This document shows, piece after piece, positions 1 through 6,884 of a DNA stretch of 16,830 bases. Below the pieces are notes generated by a model, which was not told where the DNA came from, made no database searches, and was given only the letters and a program-made list of their open reading frames with translations. The position numbers were made by a program, and so were the translations under genes. The DNA comes from an uncultured Eubacteriales bacterium. Its GTDB lineage: Bacteria; Bacillota; Clostridia; Oscillospirales; Ruminococcaceae. The stretch covers positions 1 through 16,830 of the forward strand of contig CABUOE010000025.1 of the NCBI GenBank assembly GCA_902493155.1, read 5' to 3'. Numbering within the stretch: position 1 is the stretch's first letter; each line of letters starts with the position of its first letter.

Positions 1-123
1 GTTCCGGGGAACCCGTCCGCAATCTACGATTGCGAAGACGGGTCGGGTTCTTATTGAGAAACAACAAGGTTCCGGGGAACCCGTCCGCAATCTACGATTG
101 CGAAGACGGGTCGGGTTCTTATT
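1..123. repeat. Two direct copies of a 55-bp hairpin repeat
   Basis: Positions 1-55 and 69-123 are identical over 55 bases and separated by a 13-base spacer. The first copy begins at the window edge, so more copies may lie to the left. Each copy contains nested inverted repeats. In copy 1, ACCCGTC (11-17) plus CGCAATC (18-24) pairs with GATTGCG (28-34) plus GACGGGT (37-43), giving a 14-bp stem with a 3-base loop and a 2-base bulge. GAACCCG (9-15) could instead pair with CGGGTTC (44-50), and the left edge is a small palindrome (GTTCC-GG-GGAAC). It is not CRISPR-like because the unit is long and the spacer short. It may be an interspersed REP-like unit or a structured RNA; function unknown. Confidence 0.85.
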
Positions 124-150
124 TCATGATTTATTTACACTTTATTGTTT

Positions 151-178
151 TTGAGCTTTTGATTTTGTGATATATTAT
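151..178 (+). promoter_or_regulatory. Weak candidate promoter for the flavodoxin-like gene
   Basis: TTGAGC (151-156) and TATTAT (173-178) are separated by 16 bases in an AT-rich stretch upstream of the gene at 253. The -35 match is poor, and the overlapping TATATT (171-176) is an alternative -10. The call rests on two short matches only. Confidence 0.3.
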
Positions 179-252
179 GCATTAACGCTGTTTAGATGTA
201 AGAATTTACATACAAGCGAATTTAATTTTTTCGCAGAAGGAGCTCGATTGTT

Positions 253-693
253 GTGAAGATGCAGGTATTGTATACCGAAAAAAAAGAAGGAAAACAGGGA
301 AATCCCGAAATGGTGGCGGAGCAGATCAGCCGTGAGTTTAAATGCAAAGGCGACCGAATTCCTCCCGCATATCCCTGCGAAAAGGAAAGACTGGTCATTA
401 TCATTTTTGAAAACTATGGTTCCCTTGATAAGAAACTCATTGCTTTTTGTGAGGATTTAGACAAAACCAGAGCGGAAAATGTGGCGTTGATTTCCCTCAA
501 CAAGGACGGTTCTTCCGATGCGGGCCAGCTGAAAGGCATTTTTGAGAAACATGGAGTTGCCATTTCCGGCGTCCTCGGTTTGGAGGTTAAAAAAGGCTTG
601 TTTGGTGCTGCTAAGGTCACCGACGAGCAGTGCAAGGCAGCGGTCAAATTCGCAGAAGATCAAGTAAAGGCCCTGTTCGATACGGCTTTGTAA
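253..693 (+). CDS. Flavodoxin-fold protein, small, probably atypical FMN site
   Basis: A 146-residue protein with the general layout of a flavodoxin. A beta strand at the N-terminus (QVLYT) is followed by a helix beginning near GNPEMVAEQI, a second strand (RLVIIIFENYGSL), and a C-terminal helix. GNPEMVAEQI resembles the flavodoxin GNTexvA segment, but the canonical Ser/Thr-rich phosphate loop before it is replaced by a Lys/Glu/Gly-rich stretch, so tight FMN binding is doubtful. FENYGSL matches the second flavin-contact loop in position. Length is typical for short flavodoxins (about 140-150). The GTG start at 253 sits 10 bases after AGAAGGAG (235-242); an in-frame ATG at 259 is the alternative. 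It is monocistronic, ending before the terminator at 742-777. It could be a redox carrier or merely a flavodoxin-like fold; the specific role is unknown. Confidence 0.72.
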   Translation: MKMQVLYTEKKEGKQGNPEMVAEQISREFKCKGDRIPPAYPCEKERLVIIIFENYGSLDKKLIAFCEDLDKTRAENVALISLNKDGSSDAGQLKGIFEKHGVAISGVLGLEVKKGLFGAAKVTDEQCKAAVKFAEDQVKALFDTAL

Positions 694-741
694 TTACCTT
701 AGGATAAAAAGCTGACTTTAACGGCGACTATTTCGGAAAGT

Positions 742-777
742 AAAAAGGACGGACAGCGATTGCTGTCCGTCCTTTTT
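742..777. terminator. Bidirectional intrinsic terminator between convergent genes
   Basis: A perfect 16-bp inverted repeat (742-757 with 762-777) encloses a GATT loop. The stem starts with A5 and ends with T5, so each strand gives a GC-rich stem followed by a U run. It lies between the convergent flavodoxin-like gene and ilvC and can terminate both. Confidence 0.95.
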
Positions 778-790
778 AAAATAATTGCGA

Positions 791-1810
791 TTAGTTGTTG
801 ATGAGCTTGTCGCTTTCGTCGTTCCAGCTGTAGAGTTTGCGAATTTCTTCGCCCACCTTCTCAGAGGGATGCTCGGAGCCCAGTTTCCGCATCATCTTGA
901 AGTGAACCTGACCGCCTGCATCGGACATATCGAGGAGGAAGTCCTTGGCAAAGGTGCCGTCCTGGATATCGGAGAGAACTTTTTTCATGGTCTTTTTGGT
1001 TTCCTCGGTGATGATTTTCGGGCCGGTGATGTAATCGCCGTACTCAGCGGTGTTGGAGATAGAGTAGCGCATGCCAGCAAAACCGGACTGGTAAATCAGA
1101 TCGACGATGAGTTTCATCTCGTGGATGCACTCAAAATAAGCGTTTCTGGGGTCATATCCCGCTTCCACCAGAGTCTCGAAGCCTGCCTGCATCAGAGTGA
1201 CAACGCCACCGCAGAGAACAGCCTGCTCACCGAAGAGGTCGGTTTCAGTTTCGGTGCGGAAAGTGGTCTCCAAAACGCCGGCTCTTGCGCCGCCGATGCC
1301 GGCAGCGTAGGCGAGAGCCATATCCTGGGCGTGACCGGTAGCATCCTGATGGACGGCAACCAGGCAGGGGACGCCTTTGCCTTCCTGGTATTCGCTTCTG
1401 ACGGTGTGGCCGGGACCTTTGGGGGCGATCATGGTGACATCAACATCTTTGGGAGCCTTGATGTAGCCGTAGTGGATGTTGAAGCCGTGGGCGAACATCA
1501 GCATATCGCCGGCTTTCAGGTTGGGTTCGATATCTTCCTTATACATTTTTGCCTGCTTCTCATCGTTAATCAGGATCATGATGATGTCAGCTTTTTTAGC
1601 AGCTTCCGCCGCGGTGTAGACTTTCATGCCCTGCGCTTCCGCTTTGGCCCAGGATTTGGAGCCCTCATAGAGGCCGATGATGACGTCTACGCCGCTGTCG
1701 TGCAGGTTCAGCGCATGAGCGTGGCCCTGGCTTCCGTAACCGATAATTGCAACGGTTTTACCCTTGAGCAAGTCCAAGTTGCAGTCTTTTGCGTAAAAAA
1801 TCTTTGCCAT
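791..1810 (-). CDS. ilvC: Ketol-acid reductoisomerase, class I, NADP(+)-type
   Basis: The enzyme converts 2-acetolactate or 2-aceto-2-hydroxybutyrate to the dihydroxy acid, the second common step of valine, leucine and isoleucine synthesis; cytosolic and Mg-dependent. The protein is 339 residues, the usual short class I length. The Rossmann motif GYGSQGHA is at about 24-31. The cofactor loop GLYEGSKSW (about 46-54) carries two serines, as in NADPH-using members. The catalytic His lies in AHGF (about 108), GPGHTVR is at about 132-138, and the metal ligands are D191 and E195 (DLFGEQ) and E227 and E231 (ECIHEM). The start is well supported by AAGGAGG seven to eight bases before the ATG. It is the last gene of ilvB-ilvN-ilvC, 35 bases after ilvN, and ends at the bidirectional terminator. 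No ilvD or leu genes are present in the window. All catalytic residues appear intact. Confidence 0.98.
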   Translation of the reverse strand: MAKIFYAKDCNLDLLKGKTVAIIGYGSQGHAHALNLHDSGVDVIIGLYEGSKSWAKAEAQGMKVYTAAEAAKKADIIMILINDEKQAKMYKEDIEPNLKAGDMLMFAHGFNIHYGYIKAPKDVDVTMIAPKGPGHTVRSEYQEGKGVPCLVAVHQDATGHAQDMALAYAAGIGGARAGVLETTFRTETETDLFGEQAVLCGGVVTLMQAGFETLVEAGYDPRNAYFECIHEMKLIVDLIYQSGFAGMRYSISNTAEYGDYITGPKIITEETKKTMKKVLSDIQDGTFAKDFLLDMSDAGGQVHFKMMRKLGSEHPSEKVGEEIRKLYSWNDESDKLINN

Positions 1811-1845
1811 AAAAATGTCCTCCTTAAATTTTCCCTTTCGTTGGG

Positions 1846-2340
1846 TTAATCTATCGTCAGTTGCTCATTGCCTTTTTCAAGGGCAATGGTTCCCGTGCGA
1901 ATCACTTCTTTTAAGCCGTAGGGGCGGCAGAGATCTAAAAGGTTTTCCAGCCGGTCGGTGGTATCGCAGCATTCCAGCGTGATGGAGTTGCGGGTGATGT
2001 CGGCAATTTTCGCGCCGGCGATTTTTGCAAGCTCTGCGATTTCACCGCGGGTTTGGCTGGTGGAATTCACCTTGATGAGCATCAGCTCTCGGCTGATGAT
2101 TTCATCGGGGGTAAAATCCTTGAGCTTAATGACGTCGATAAGTTTGTTGAGTTGTTTATTGATCTGCTCCACCACGTTTTCCTTGTCGTCGACGACGATG
2201 GTGATGCAGGAAACGTCTGGCTGGGCTGTGGTGCCGACGGCCAGGCTTTCAATGTTAAAGCCCCGGCGGGCAAATAGGCCGGAGACTCTCGAAAGGACGC
2301 CGGGATGGTTTTCCACTAAAACAGAGATGGTGTGTTTCAT
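1846..2340 (-). CDS. ilvN: Acetolactate synthase small (regulatory) subunit
   Basis: The protein activates the IlvB catalytic subunit and normally gives it valine feedback inhibition. It is 164 residues, as expected for IlvH/IlvN. The N-terminal ACT domain is clear (HTISVLVENHPGVLSRVSGL, with FNIESLAVG following), and the C-terminal half carries the family segment ISRELMLIKV. Residues around ENHPGVLSRV form the valine-binding loop in characterised members, so feedback control is plausible. The ATG is preceded by AAAAGGAGG at good spacing. It lies 15 bases after the ilvB stop and 35 bases before ilvC, consistent with one transcript and with stoichiometric expression of the two subunits. The name ilvH is equally usable. 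Confidence 0.96.
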   Translation of the reverse strand: MKHTISVLVENHPGVLSRVSGLFARRGFNIESLAVGTTAQPDVSCITIVVDDKENVVEQINKQLNKLIDVIKLKDFTPDEIISRELMLIKVNSTSQTRGEIAELAKIAGAKIADITRNSITLECCDTTDRLENLLDLCRPYGLKEVIRTGTIALEKGNEQLTID

Positions 2341-2355
2341 CGGTAGCGCCTCCTT

Positions 2356-3956
2356 TTACAATGTGGATTCCAGAGGATCCACCGTGACTTCCAGCAAGAA
2401 CTGATCCTTCGCTTGGAGAAGCGCGTCAATGGCCTCGTCGATTTCCTCATCGGAGTCGATGCGCATGGCGGGAATGCGGTAGGCTTCCGCAAGCTTTACA
2501 AAGTCAGGGCTTCCGTCCAAAAAGACCGCCGCCAGATTGTTTTCGTACTGTTTTGCTTGCAGTTCCCGCACCATGCCCAGGCGATTGTTGCACATGACAA
2601 TGATTTTAACGGGGATCTGATGCTGGCAGAGGGTAGCAAGCTCCATGGACGACATCTGGAAAGAGCCGTCGCCGCAGATAGCGATGACCTCCCGATCGGG
2701 AGAAGCGAGCTTAGCGCCCATGGCCGCCGGGACGGAATATCCCATGGTTCCCATGCCGCCGGAAGTGAGAAAACGGCCGTCTTTAAAGGCAAAGCCATTG
2801 GCTGCCCAAATTTGATTTTGGCCTACATCTGCCACCAGCACGCTTTTTTGAGCCACCTTTTCTGATAGCTTGTGGACAAAGAGTTTGGGATTGACGGCAT
2901 TTAGCCGGTCGGAAAGGTCACATTGGGTGGAGACCTGGACTTCGTTTAATTCGTCGATCCAGCGGCCAAAGTCTGTTTCCTTCATCTCGTCGGTCAGCTG
3001 TTTGAGAATGAGCCTTACGTCGCCGACCACGGGAATGGTTGCTTCCACGTTCTTGCCGATTTCGGCGGGGTCAATATCGATGTGGATGACCGTCTTTTTG
3101 CTGGAAATACTGTCCGGATTCCTACTCGGGAACCCACCAAAATCAGTACGTCGGCGTGATTAATGGCATAGTTGGCGGGCTTGACGCCGTGCATGCCGAT
3201 CATGCCGTAATCCAGTGGGTAGTCGGCGGGAACCGCACTGATTCCCATCATGGTATGTACCAACGGCAGCCGGGTCTTTTGGGAGAAAGTGAGCAATTCA
3301 TCCGTCGCTTTAGCGCCGAAGACGCCGCCGCCGGCGCAGATGAGGGGACGCTTTGCCTTGCGGATAACCTCTGCTGCTTTCCGGATCTGTCCTACATGGC
3401 CCTTGGTGCTGGGTTTATAGGAACGGATGCGGACTTCCTTTGGATAGGAAAAATCAATCATCGCCTTCTGGATGTCCATGGGAATATCGACAAGGACAGG
3501 ACCGGGACGGCCGGTACCCGCAATATAGAACGCTTCTTTAAAAATACGCCCAATCTGGGAAGGGTCCTTGACGAGGTAGCTGTGTTTGATAAACGGCTCG
3601 ACAGAGCCGGTGATGTCAACTTCCTGAAACACATCCCGCCCCAACAGTTCGGACGAAACTTGTCCGGTGATGATGACAAGGGGGATGGAGTCCATATATG
3701 CCGTCGAAATACCTGTAATCAGGTTGGTGGCGCCAGGGCCGGAAGTGACGACGCAGACACCGGGTTTACCGGTCATACGAGCGTAGCCGTTGGCGGCGTG
3801 TCCTGCGTTTTGTTCGGTACGGACAAGGATATGACGGATGTCCGACTGGGTGAGCGCGTCGTAAAAGGGGCAAATGGCAGCTCCTGGATAGCCAAAGACG
3901 ACCTTTACGCCCTCCCGCTCCAGACAGGTAACGATTGCTTGACTCACGCTAATCAC
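2356..3956 (-). pseudogene. ilvB: Acetolactate synthase large subunit, disrupted by a frameshift
   Basis: This is the ThDP-dependent catalytic subunit that condenses pyruvate with pyruvate or 2-oxobutyrate. The N-terminal part (3956 to about 3130) has the PYR domain with the ThDP glutamate in RTEQNAGHAANGYAR, the SGPGATN segment and the central domain. The C-terminal part (about 3110 to 2356) begins with HIDIDPAEIGKN and has the PP domain with GDGSFQ and the NN of the ThDP/Mg motif (CNNRLGMV). The two parts lie in different frames: after VGSRVG the first frame runs into unrelated sequence and stops at 3015, while the second frame gives NPDSISSKKTVIHID. The open span is 1601 bases, one short of a multiple of three, so 3n+1 bases appear missing between about 3095 and 3130. 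The GTG start at 3956 follows AAGGAGGTG at 8 bases. All other catalytic regions look intact, so the lesion is recent or a sequence error. Confidence 0.88.
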
Positions 3957-3993
3957 GTCTAAAACACCTCCTTATATTTGTATACTCAGCATT

Positions 3994-4024
3994 TTTCGGG
4001 AGAAAATCAGATGATTTCCCGAAA
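3994..4024 (-). promoter_or_regulatory. Dyad in the ilvBNC leader
   Basis: TTTCGGG (3994-4000) and AAATCA (4004-4009) are inverted as TGATTT (4012-4017) and CCCGAAA (4018-4024), with a 3-base bulge on one side. The dyad begins about five bases after the predicted transcription start of the ilv operon. It could be an operator or a leader hairpin. It is not followed by a U run on the transcribed strand, so it is not a standard terminator. Confidence 0.6.
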
Positions 4025-4035
4025 GATTACCTATC

Positions 4036-4065
4036 ATTATAAAGCTTATCCAGCCTTTTCGTCAA
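4036..4065 (-). promoter_or_regulatory. Promoter of ilvBNC, sigma-A type
   Basis: Read on the minus strand, TTGACG (4065-4060) and a perfect TATAAT (4041-4036) are spaced by 18 bases. The predicted start is near 4029, giving a leader of about 72 nucleotides before the GTG of ilvB. That leader is too short for a T-box or leader-peptide attenuator. Confidence 0.8.
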
Positions 4066-4487
4066 GACGGAAATCGTTTTTTTGCGAATTTACTTATTTA
4101 AATTAGTAAAGTGAACAAGGAATGCCCTTTTTTACTTTGGGAAGTTGTATAAAAAAGAAGGAAAAGAAAATATTTTTATTACGGAATATAAAAATATTTT
4201 AAAATCCATAAGAAGCGATTTTTGTGAAAAAATTCGTTTTTTAATCTTCCAGAAGAGAAAAGAACAAATATTTGTTTGAAGGCAATATTCAATTTGTTTT
4301 CTACAGAATGTTGAAAACTATGTGGAAACGGTGGAATAATTATTTGGTTTCATGGGAATTATGGTGGAGAAGTAAAGTTTTTTTCCACCTATGGACGTCG
4401 AATACTGTCGGAATTTCCCACATGGGAAACTGTCACATTCCTATTTTTACGGCATTTCCGTCAATTTTTTAATGTGGAAAAATTCCC

Positions 4488-4516
4488 TTTACTTTTTTGT
4501 GAAACTTTGCTATGAT
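4488..4516 (+). promoter_or_regulatory. Candidate upstream promoter for yceD-rpmF with extended -10
   Basis: TTTACT (4488-4493) and TATGAT (4511-4516) are 17 bases apart, and TGC directly before TATGAT gives an extended -10. It would add a second, distal start to the promoter at 4581-4610. Confidence 0.45.
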
Positions 4517-4580
4517 GGTAGTCGTCTTGCTCCGGGATTCGGTAGAATTGCAAAAACTTTGCAAAAACCCCATTTGGTGG

Positions 4581-4610
4581 TTGACAAATGGATTTGTTAT
4601 GTAATATAAT
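4581..4610 (+). promoter_or_regulatory. Main promoter for yceD-rpmF
   Basis: Perfect consensus hexamers TTGACA (4581-4586) and TATAAT (4605-4610) with an 18-base spacer. The predicted start near 4617 leaves a leader of about 20 bases, enough for the Shine-Dalgarno GAGGTG (4628-4633). A strong promoter fits a ribosomal protein transcript. Confidence 0.88.
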
Positions 4611-4638
4611 TATCGTTGTGGCATTATGAGGTGTCGAA

Positions 4639-5130
4639 ATGAAAATGGATTTAAGGCAGCTCTTTGACATTGTCGGAGAACGCAAAACGTTTGATTTGTC
4701 CCTCTGTTTTTCCGATGAGGAATATAACGGGGAATACCCCTTTCAGACGCCGGTGAAAGTTTCTGGACAAATTGAAAACAAAGCCCAAGTGGTAAGGCTT
4801 GTTTTCAGTGTGAAATTTGTGCTGAAGCTTCACTGCGACCGCTGTATGGGCGAATTCGAACAAGGGTATGACTTTTCATTCCAGCATGTACTGGTAAGAA
4901 AGCTCAATACCGACAATGACGAGTATGTTGTTTGTGAGGACAGCCAGCTGGATCTTGACGAGCTGGTACGCGCCGACCTATTCTTGGAACTTCCCAGCAA
5001 GGTGCTTTGCAGAGAAGATTGCAAGGGACTCTGTGGGCAGTGCGGCAAAAATTTGAATTTTGACAGCTGCGAATGCGAAAAAAAATCAATTGACCCGAGG
5101 CTTGAGATCTTGGGGAAATTGCTGGAATAG
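4639..5130 (+). CDS. yceD: YceD/DUF177 family protein, linked to L32 and 23S rRNA
   Basis: A 163-residue member of the DUF177/YceD family. These proteins are almost always encoded directly before rpmF and are linked to 23S rRNA accumulation and processing; the biochemical activity is not established. Cys pairs are visible in the middle (CDRCMGEFE) and near the C-terminus (CREDCKGLCGQCGKNLN, then CEC), the expected pattern in Firmicutes and suggestive of metal binding. The conserved segment DLDELVRADLFLELP lies between them. The ATG at 4639 follows GAGGTG by five bases. rpmF begins 45 bases after the stop, so the two are cotranscribed. A phosphate acyltransferase gene (plsX), often next in Firmicutes, is absent here. 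Confidence 0.93.
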   Translation: MKMDLRQLFDIVGERKTFDLSLCFSDEEYNGEYPFQTPVKVSGQIENKAQVVRLVFSVKFVLKLHCDRCMGEFEQGYDFSFQHVLVRKLNTDNDEYVVCEDSQLDLDELVRADLFLELPSKVLCREDCKGLCGQCGKNLNFDSCECEKKSIDPRLEILGKLLE

Positions 5131-5175
5131 GAACTACATGGTTCCTGATTGCTCAATGTTAAGGAGGTGCTAAAC

Positions 5176-5358
5176 ATGGCAGTACCAAAGAGAAAAGTAT
5201 CGAAAGCCAGAAGAGACAAGAGACGTTCCAACGTTTGGAAGCTCGATATGCCTGCTTTCTCCAAATGCACACAGTGCGGCGAACTGAAAGCACCGCATAA
5301 GGTTTGCGGAAACTGCGGTTATTACAAAGGCGTAGAGGTCATCAAAAAAGAAGCGTAA
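5176..5358 (+). CDS. rpmF: 50S ribosomal protein L32, zinc-binding form
   Basis: A 60-residue protein starting MAVPKRKVSKARRDKRRS, the L32 signature, with CTQC and CGNC about ten residues apart. The four Cys mark the zinc-containing C+ form; bacteria short of zinc may use a C-minus paralogue, not seen here. The ATG at 5176 is preceded by AAGGAGGTG (5161-5169) at six bases and matches the family N-terminus. An in-frame TTG at 5149 would give a longer product but has no ribosome-binding site, and the extra residues just translate the Shine-Dalgarno region. It shares the promoter at 4581-4610 with yceD and ends at the terminator at 5403-5438. Confidence 0.97.
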   Translation: MAVPKRKVSKARRDKRRSNVWKLDMPAFSKCTQCGELKAPHKVCGNCGYYKGVEVIKKEA

Positions 5359-5402
5359 GCTTTGACCTGTCGATGGATTCGATTTAAATAGTACAACGTG
5401 CT

Positions 5403-5438
5403 GCCCGATAAGCTTCCGCTTTATCGGGCGATTTTTTT
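5403..5438 (+). terminator. Intrinsic terminator after rpmF
   Basis: GCCCGATAA (5403-5411) pairs with TTATCGGGC (5421-5429), and the stem extends inward (GC/GC) with a one-base bulge. A run of seven T follows two bases later (GATTTTTTT). Confidence 0.9.
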
Positions 5439-5514
5439 CTGAATATTTGGAGAAGTTAGTAATAATAGATTGAGAAAGGATGCGTTGGCCTTCGGGCGGA
5501 CGGTAGGGTATGAT

Positions 5515-6825
5515 ATGAGCGTTGTCATTTCAGGCATCGAAAAACACAGTCCGGCTGCCAAGGCGGACATTCATCCGGGAGACCGGCTGGTTTCCATCAA
5601 CGGAAATGAAATTATTGACGTACTGGATTACCGGTTTTACATGATGGAGAAAAAGCTCAAGCTGATACTCGACAGCGGCGGCAGGGAAAAAGCGGTCGTC
5701 GTGCGGAAAAAGGACGAGTACGACGACTTGGGGCTTTTATTCGATACTTATTTGATGGACAAGCAGCGTTCCTGCCGCAACCAATGTGTTTTCTGCTTTA
5801 TCGATCAGATGCCCCCTGGTATGCGGGAAACTCTTTATTTCAAAGACGACGACGCGAGAATGTCCTTTCTCTATGGAAATTACATCACCCTGACCAATTT
5901 GTCGGAGCACGACATTGAGCGGACCATCAAAATGAAGATTTCTCCCATCAACGTTTCGGTTCACACCACCAATCCGGAGCTGCGCTGCAAGATGATGCAC
6001 AACCGGTTCGCCGGGGATGCGCTCAAAACCCTTTGGAGGTTCGCTGAGGCGGGGATTTCTCTCAATACCCAGTTGGTGCTCTGTCCCGGCCTCAATGACG
6101 GGCCGGAGCTAGTCCGGAGTCTCAACGACCTAAAGACGCTGGGAGACAGTCTCCTGACAGTGTCCTGTGTGCCAGTGGGACTGACGAAATTTAGAGAGGG
6201 TTTATTTCCCCTGCAACCCTATACCAAAGAAGAAGCGGGAAAGACCATTGATCTCATCGATCAATTTGCCGACGAACAGTTTGAAAAAACCGGTGACCGG
6301 CTCTTTTACGCGGCGGACGAGTTTTACATCAAAGCGGAGCGGCCAATTCCCGATGCGGCGTTTTACGGTGATTTTAATCAGCTGGAAAACGGTGTCGGCG
6401 TCATCGCCCTTCAGCGGCAGCAGTTCATGGAAGCTATGGAGGAATTTGAAGCCGACGAGGAAGAACGGAACCTGACGGTGGCCACCGGCGTGGCCGCAGC
6501 GCCCTTTATCCAGAAATTGGTTGACGAGGCCCGGAAAAAATGGCATAATCTAAATTGTAAGGTAGTCACTGTTAAAAATTACTTTTTTGGAGAAGGGATT
6601 ACTGTTGCAGGGCTGATTACCGGGAAAGATTTGATCCAACAGGTAAAGGATGAGGCCATTGGGGACAAAATACTGATCCCCACCGAGATGCTCCGTTATC
6701 AGGGGGATTTGTTCCTCGACGATATTTCCCTTGAGGAGGCTCAAGAAGCGTTAGGGAAGCCGCTTGTTCCGGTAGAGGCTGACGGCTACCAGGTGCTGAG
6801 AAATCTCCTGGGGAAAGAATATTAG
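5515..6825 (+). CDS. PDZ-like / radical SAM / DUF512 protein
   Basis: A 436-residue protein with the DUF512 family architecture. An N-terminal PDZ-like segment (about 4-60, HPGDRLVSINGNEI) is followed by a radical SAM core with CxxxCxxC (CRNQCVFC; Cys at about 87, 91 and 94) that should hold a 4Fe-4S cluster. The C-terminal DUF512 region carries VKNYFFGEGITVAGLITG and ends MLRYQGDLFLDD. The substrate and reaction of the family are not established; older annotations call it an Fe-S oxidoreductase related to NifB/MoaA. I choose the ATG at 5515 because family members begin there (MSVVISGIE). An in-frame TTG at 5470 would add 15 residues without family support. The ribosome-binding site at 5515 is weak (GGTAGGG). 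It is followed 59 bases later by der, a common neighbourhood in Clostridia. Confidence 0.9.
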   Translation: MSVVISGIEKHSPAAKADIHPGDRLVSINGNEIIDVLDYRFYMMEKKLKLILDSGGREKAVVVRKKDEYDDLGLLFDTYLMDKQRSCRNQCVFCFIDQMPPGMRETLYFKDDDARMSFLYGNYITLTNLSEHDIERTIKMKISPINVSVHTTNPELRCKMMHNRFAGDALKTLWRFAEAGISLNTQLVLCPGLNDGPELVRSLNDLKTLGDSLLTVSCVPVGLTKFREGLFPLQPYTKEEAGKTIDLIDQFADEQFEKTGDRLFYAADEFYIKAERPIPDAAFYGDFNQLENGVGVIALQRQQFMEAMEEFEADEEERNLTVATGVAAAPFIQKLVDEARKKWHNLNCKVVTVKNYFFGEGITVAGLITGKDLIQQVKDEAIGDKILIPTEMLRYQGDLFLDDISLEEAQEALGKPLVPVEADGYQVLRNLLGKEY

Positions 6826-6884
6826 GGAGAAGTAAGGAAGGGCGTTTTGCAGGCGCCCCCGTGGAAAGGATACGGAATTTTAGT

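Larger units (their letters stand above)
3957..4638. other. AT-rich 682-base intergenic region between divergent operons
   Basis: No credible gene is present: the short open frames around 4272-4685 lack ribosome-binding sites and protein-like composition. The left end holds the ilv ribosome-binding site, dyad and promoter; the right end holds the yceD-rpmF promoters. The middle (about 4080-4500) is much more AT-rich than the coding regions. It contains repeated TGTGGAAA-like words: TGTGGAAAC at 4321, GGTGGAATA at 4330, GGTGGAGAA at 4363, TTTTCCACC at 4381, the palindrome TTTCCC-ACAT-GGGAAA at 4414-4429, and TGTGGAAAA at 4473. Their function is unknown; TTTTCCACA differs from the DnaA box TTATCCACA at one position. 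Confidence 0.7.

Noticed and set aside
1..123. CRISPR array
   Set aside because: Only two copies, a 55-base repeat with a 13-base spacer and strong internal hairpins; CRISPR repeats are shorter and spacers longer.
785..1849. Long 354-codon open frame on the + strand opposite ilvC
   Set aside because: It is the mirror of a highly conserved ilvC coding region, has no ribosome-binding site and no recognisable protein features.
3046..3110. Programmed -1 frameshift or reinitiation in ilvB
   Set aside because: The A5 run (AGCAAAAAGA on the coding strand) is not a full X-XXY-YYZ heptamer, no Shine-Dalgarno precedes the GTG at 3048, and ilvB is not known for recoding.
3994..4024. CodY box in the ilv leader
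   Set aside because: AT-rich and dyadic, but the match to AATTTTCWGAAAATT is too weak to support the call.
3957..4065. T-box leader for ilvBNC
   Set aside because: No AGGGTGG-type antiterminator motif is found and the leader is only about 72 bases.
4272..4685. Small open frames in the intergenic region
   Set aside because: No ribosome-binding sites, low-complexity composition, and they overlap promoters and the start of yceD.
6840..6858. Hairpin GGGCG/CGCCC between the DUF512 gene and der as a terminator
   Set aside because: Five pairs with a 9-base loop and no T run; probably no more than a minor structure.
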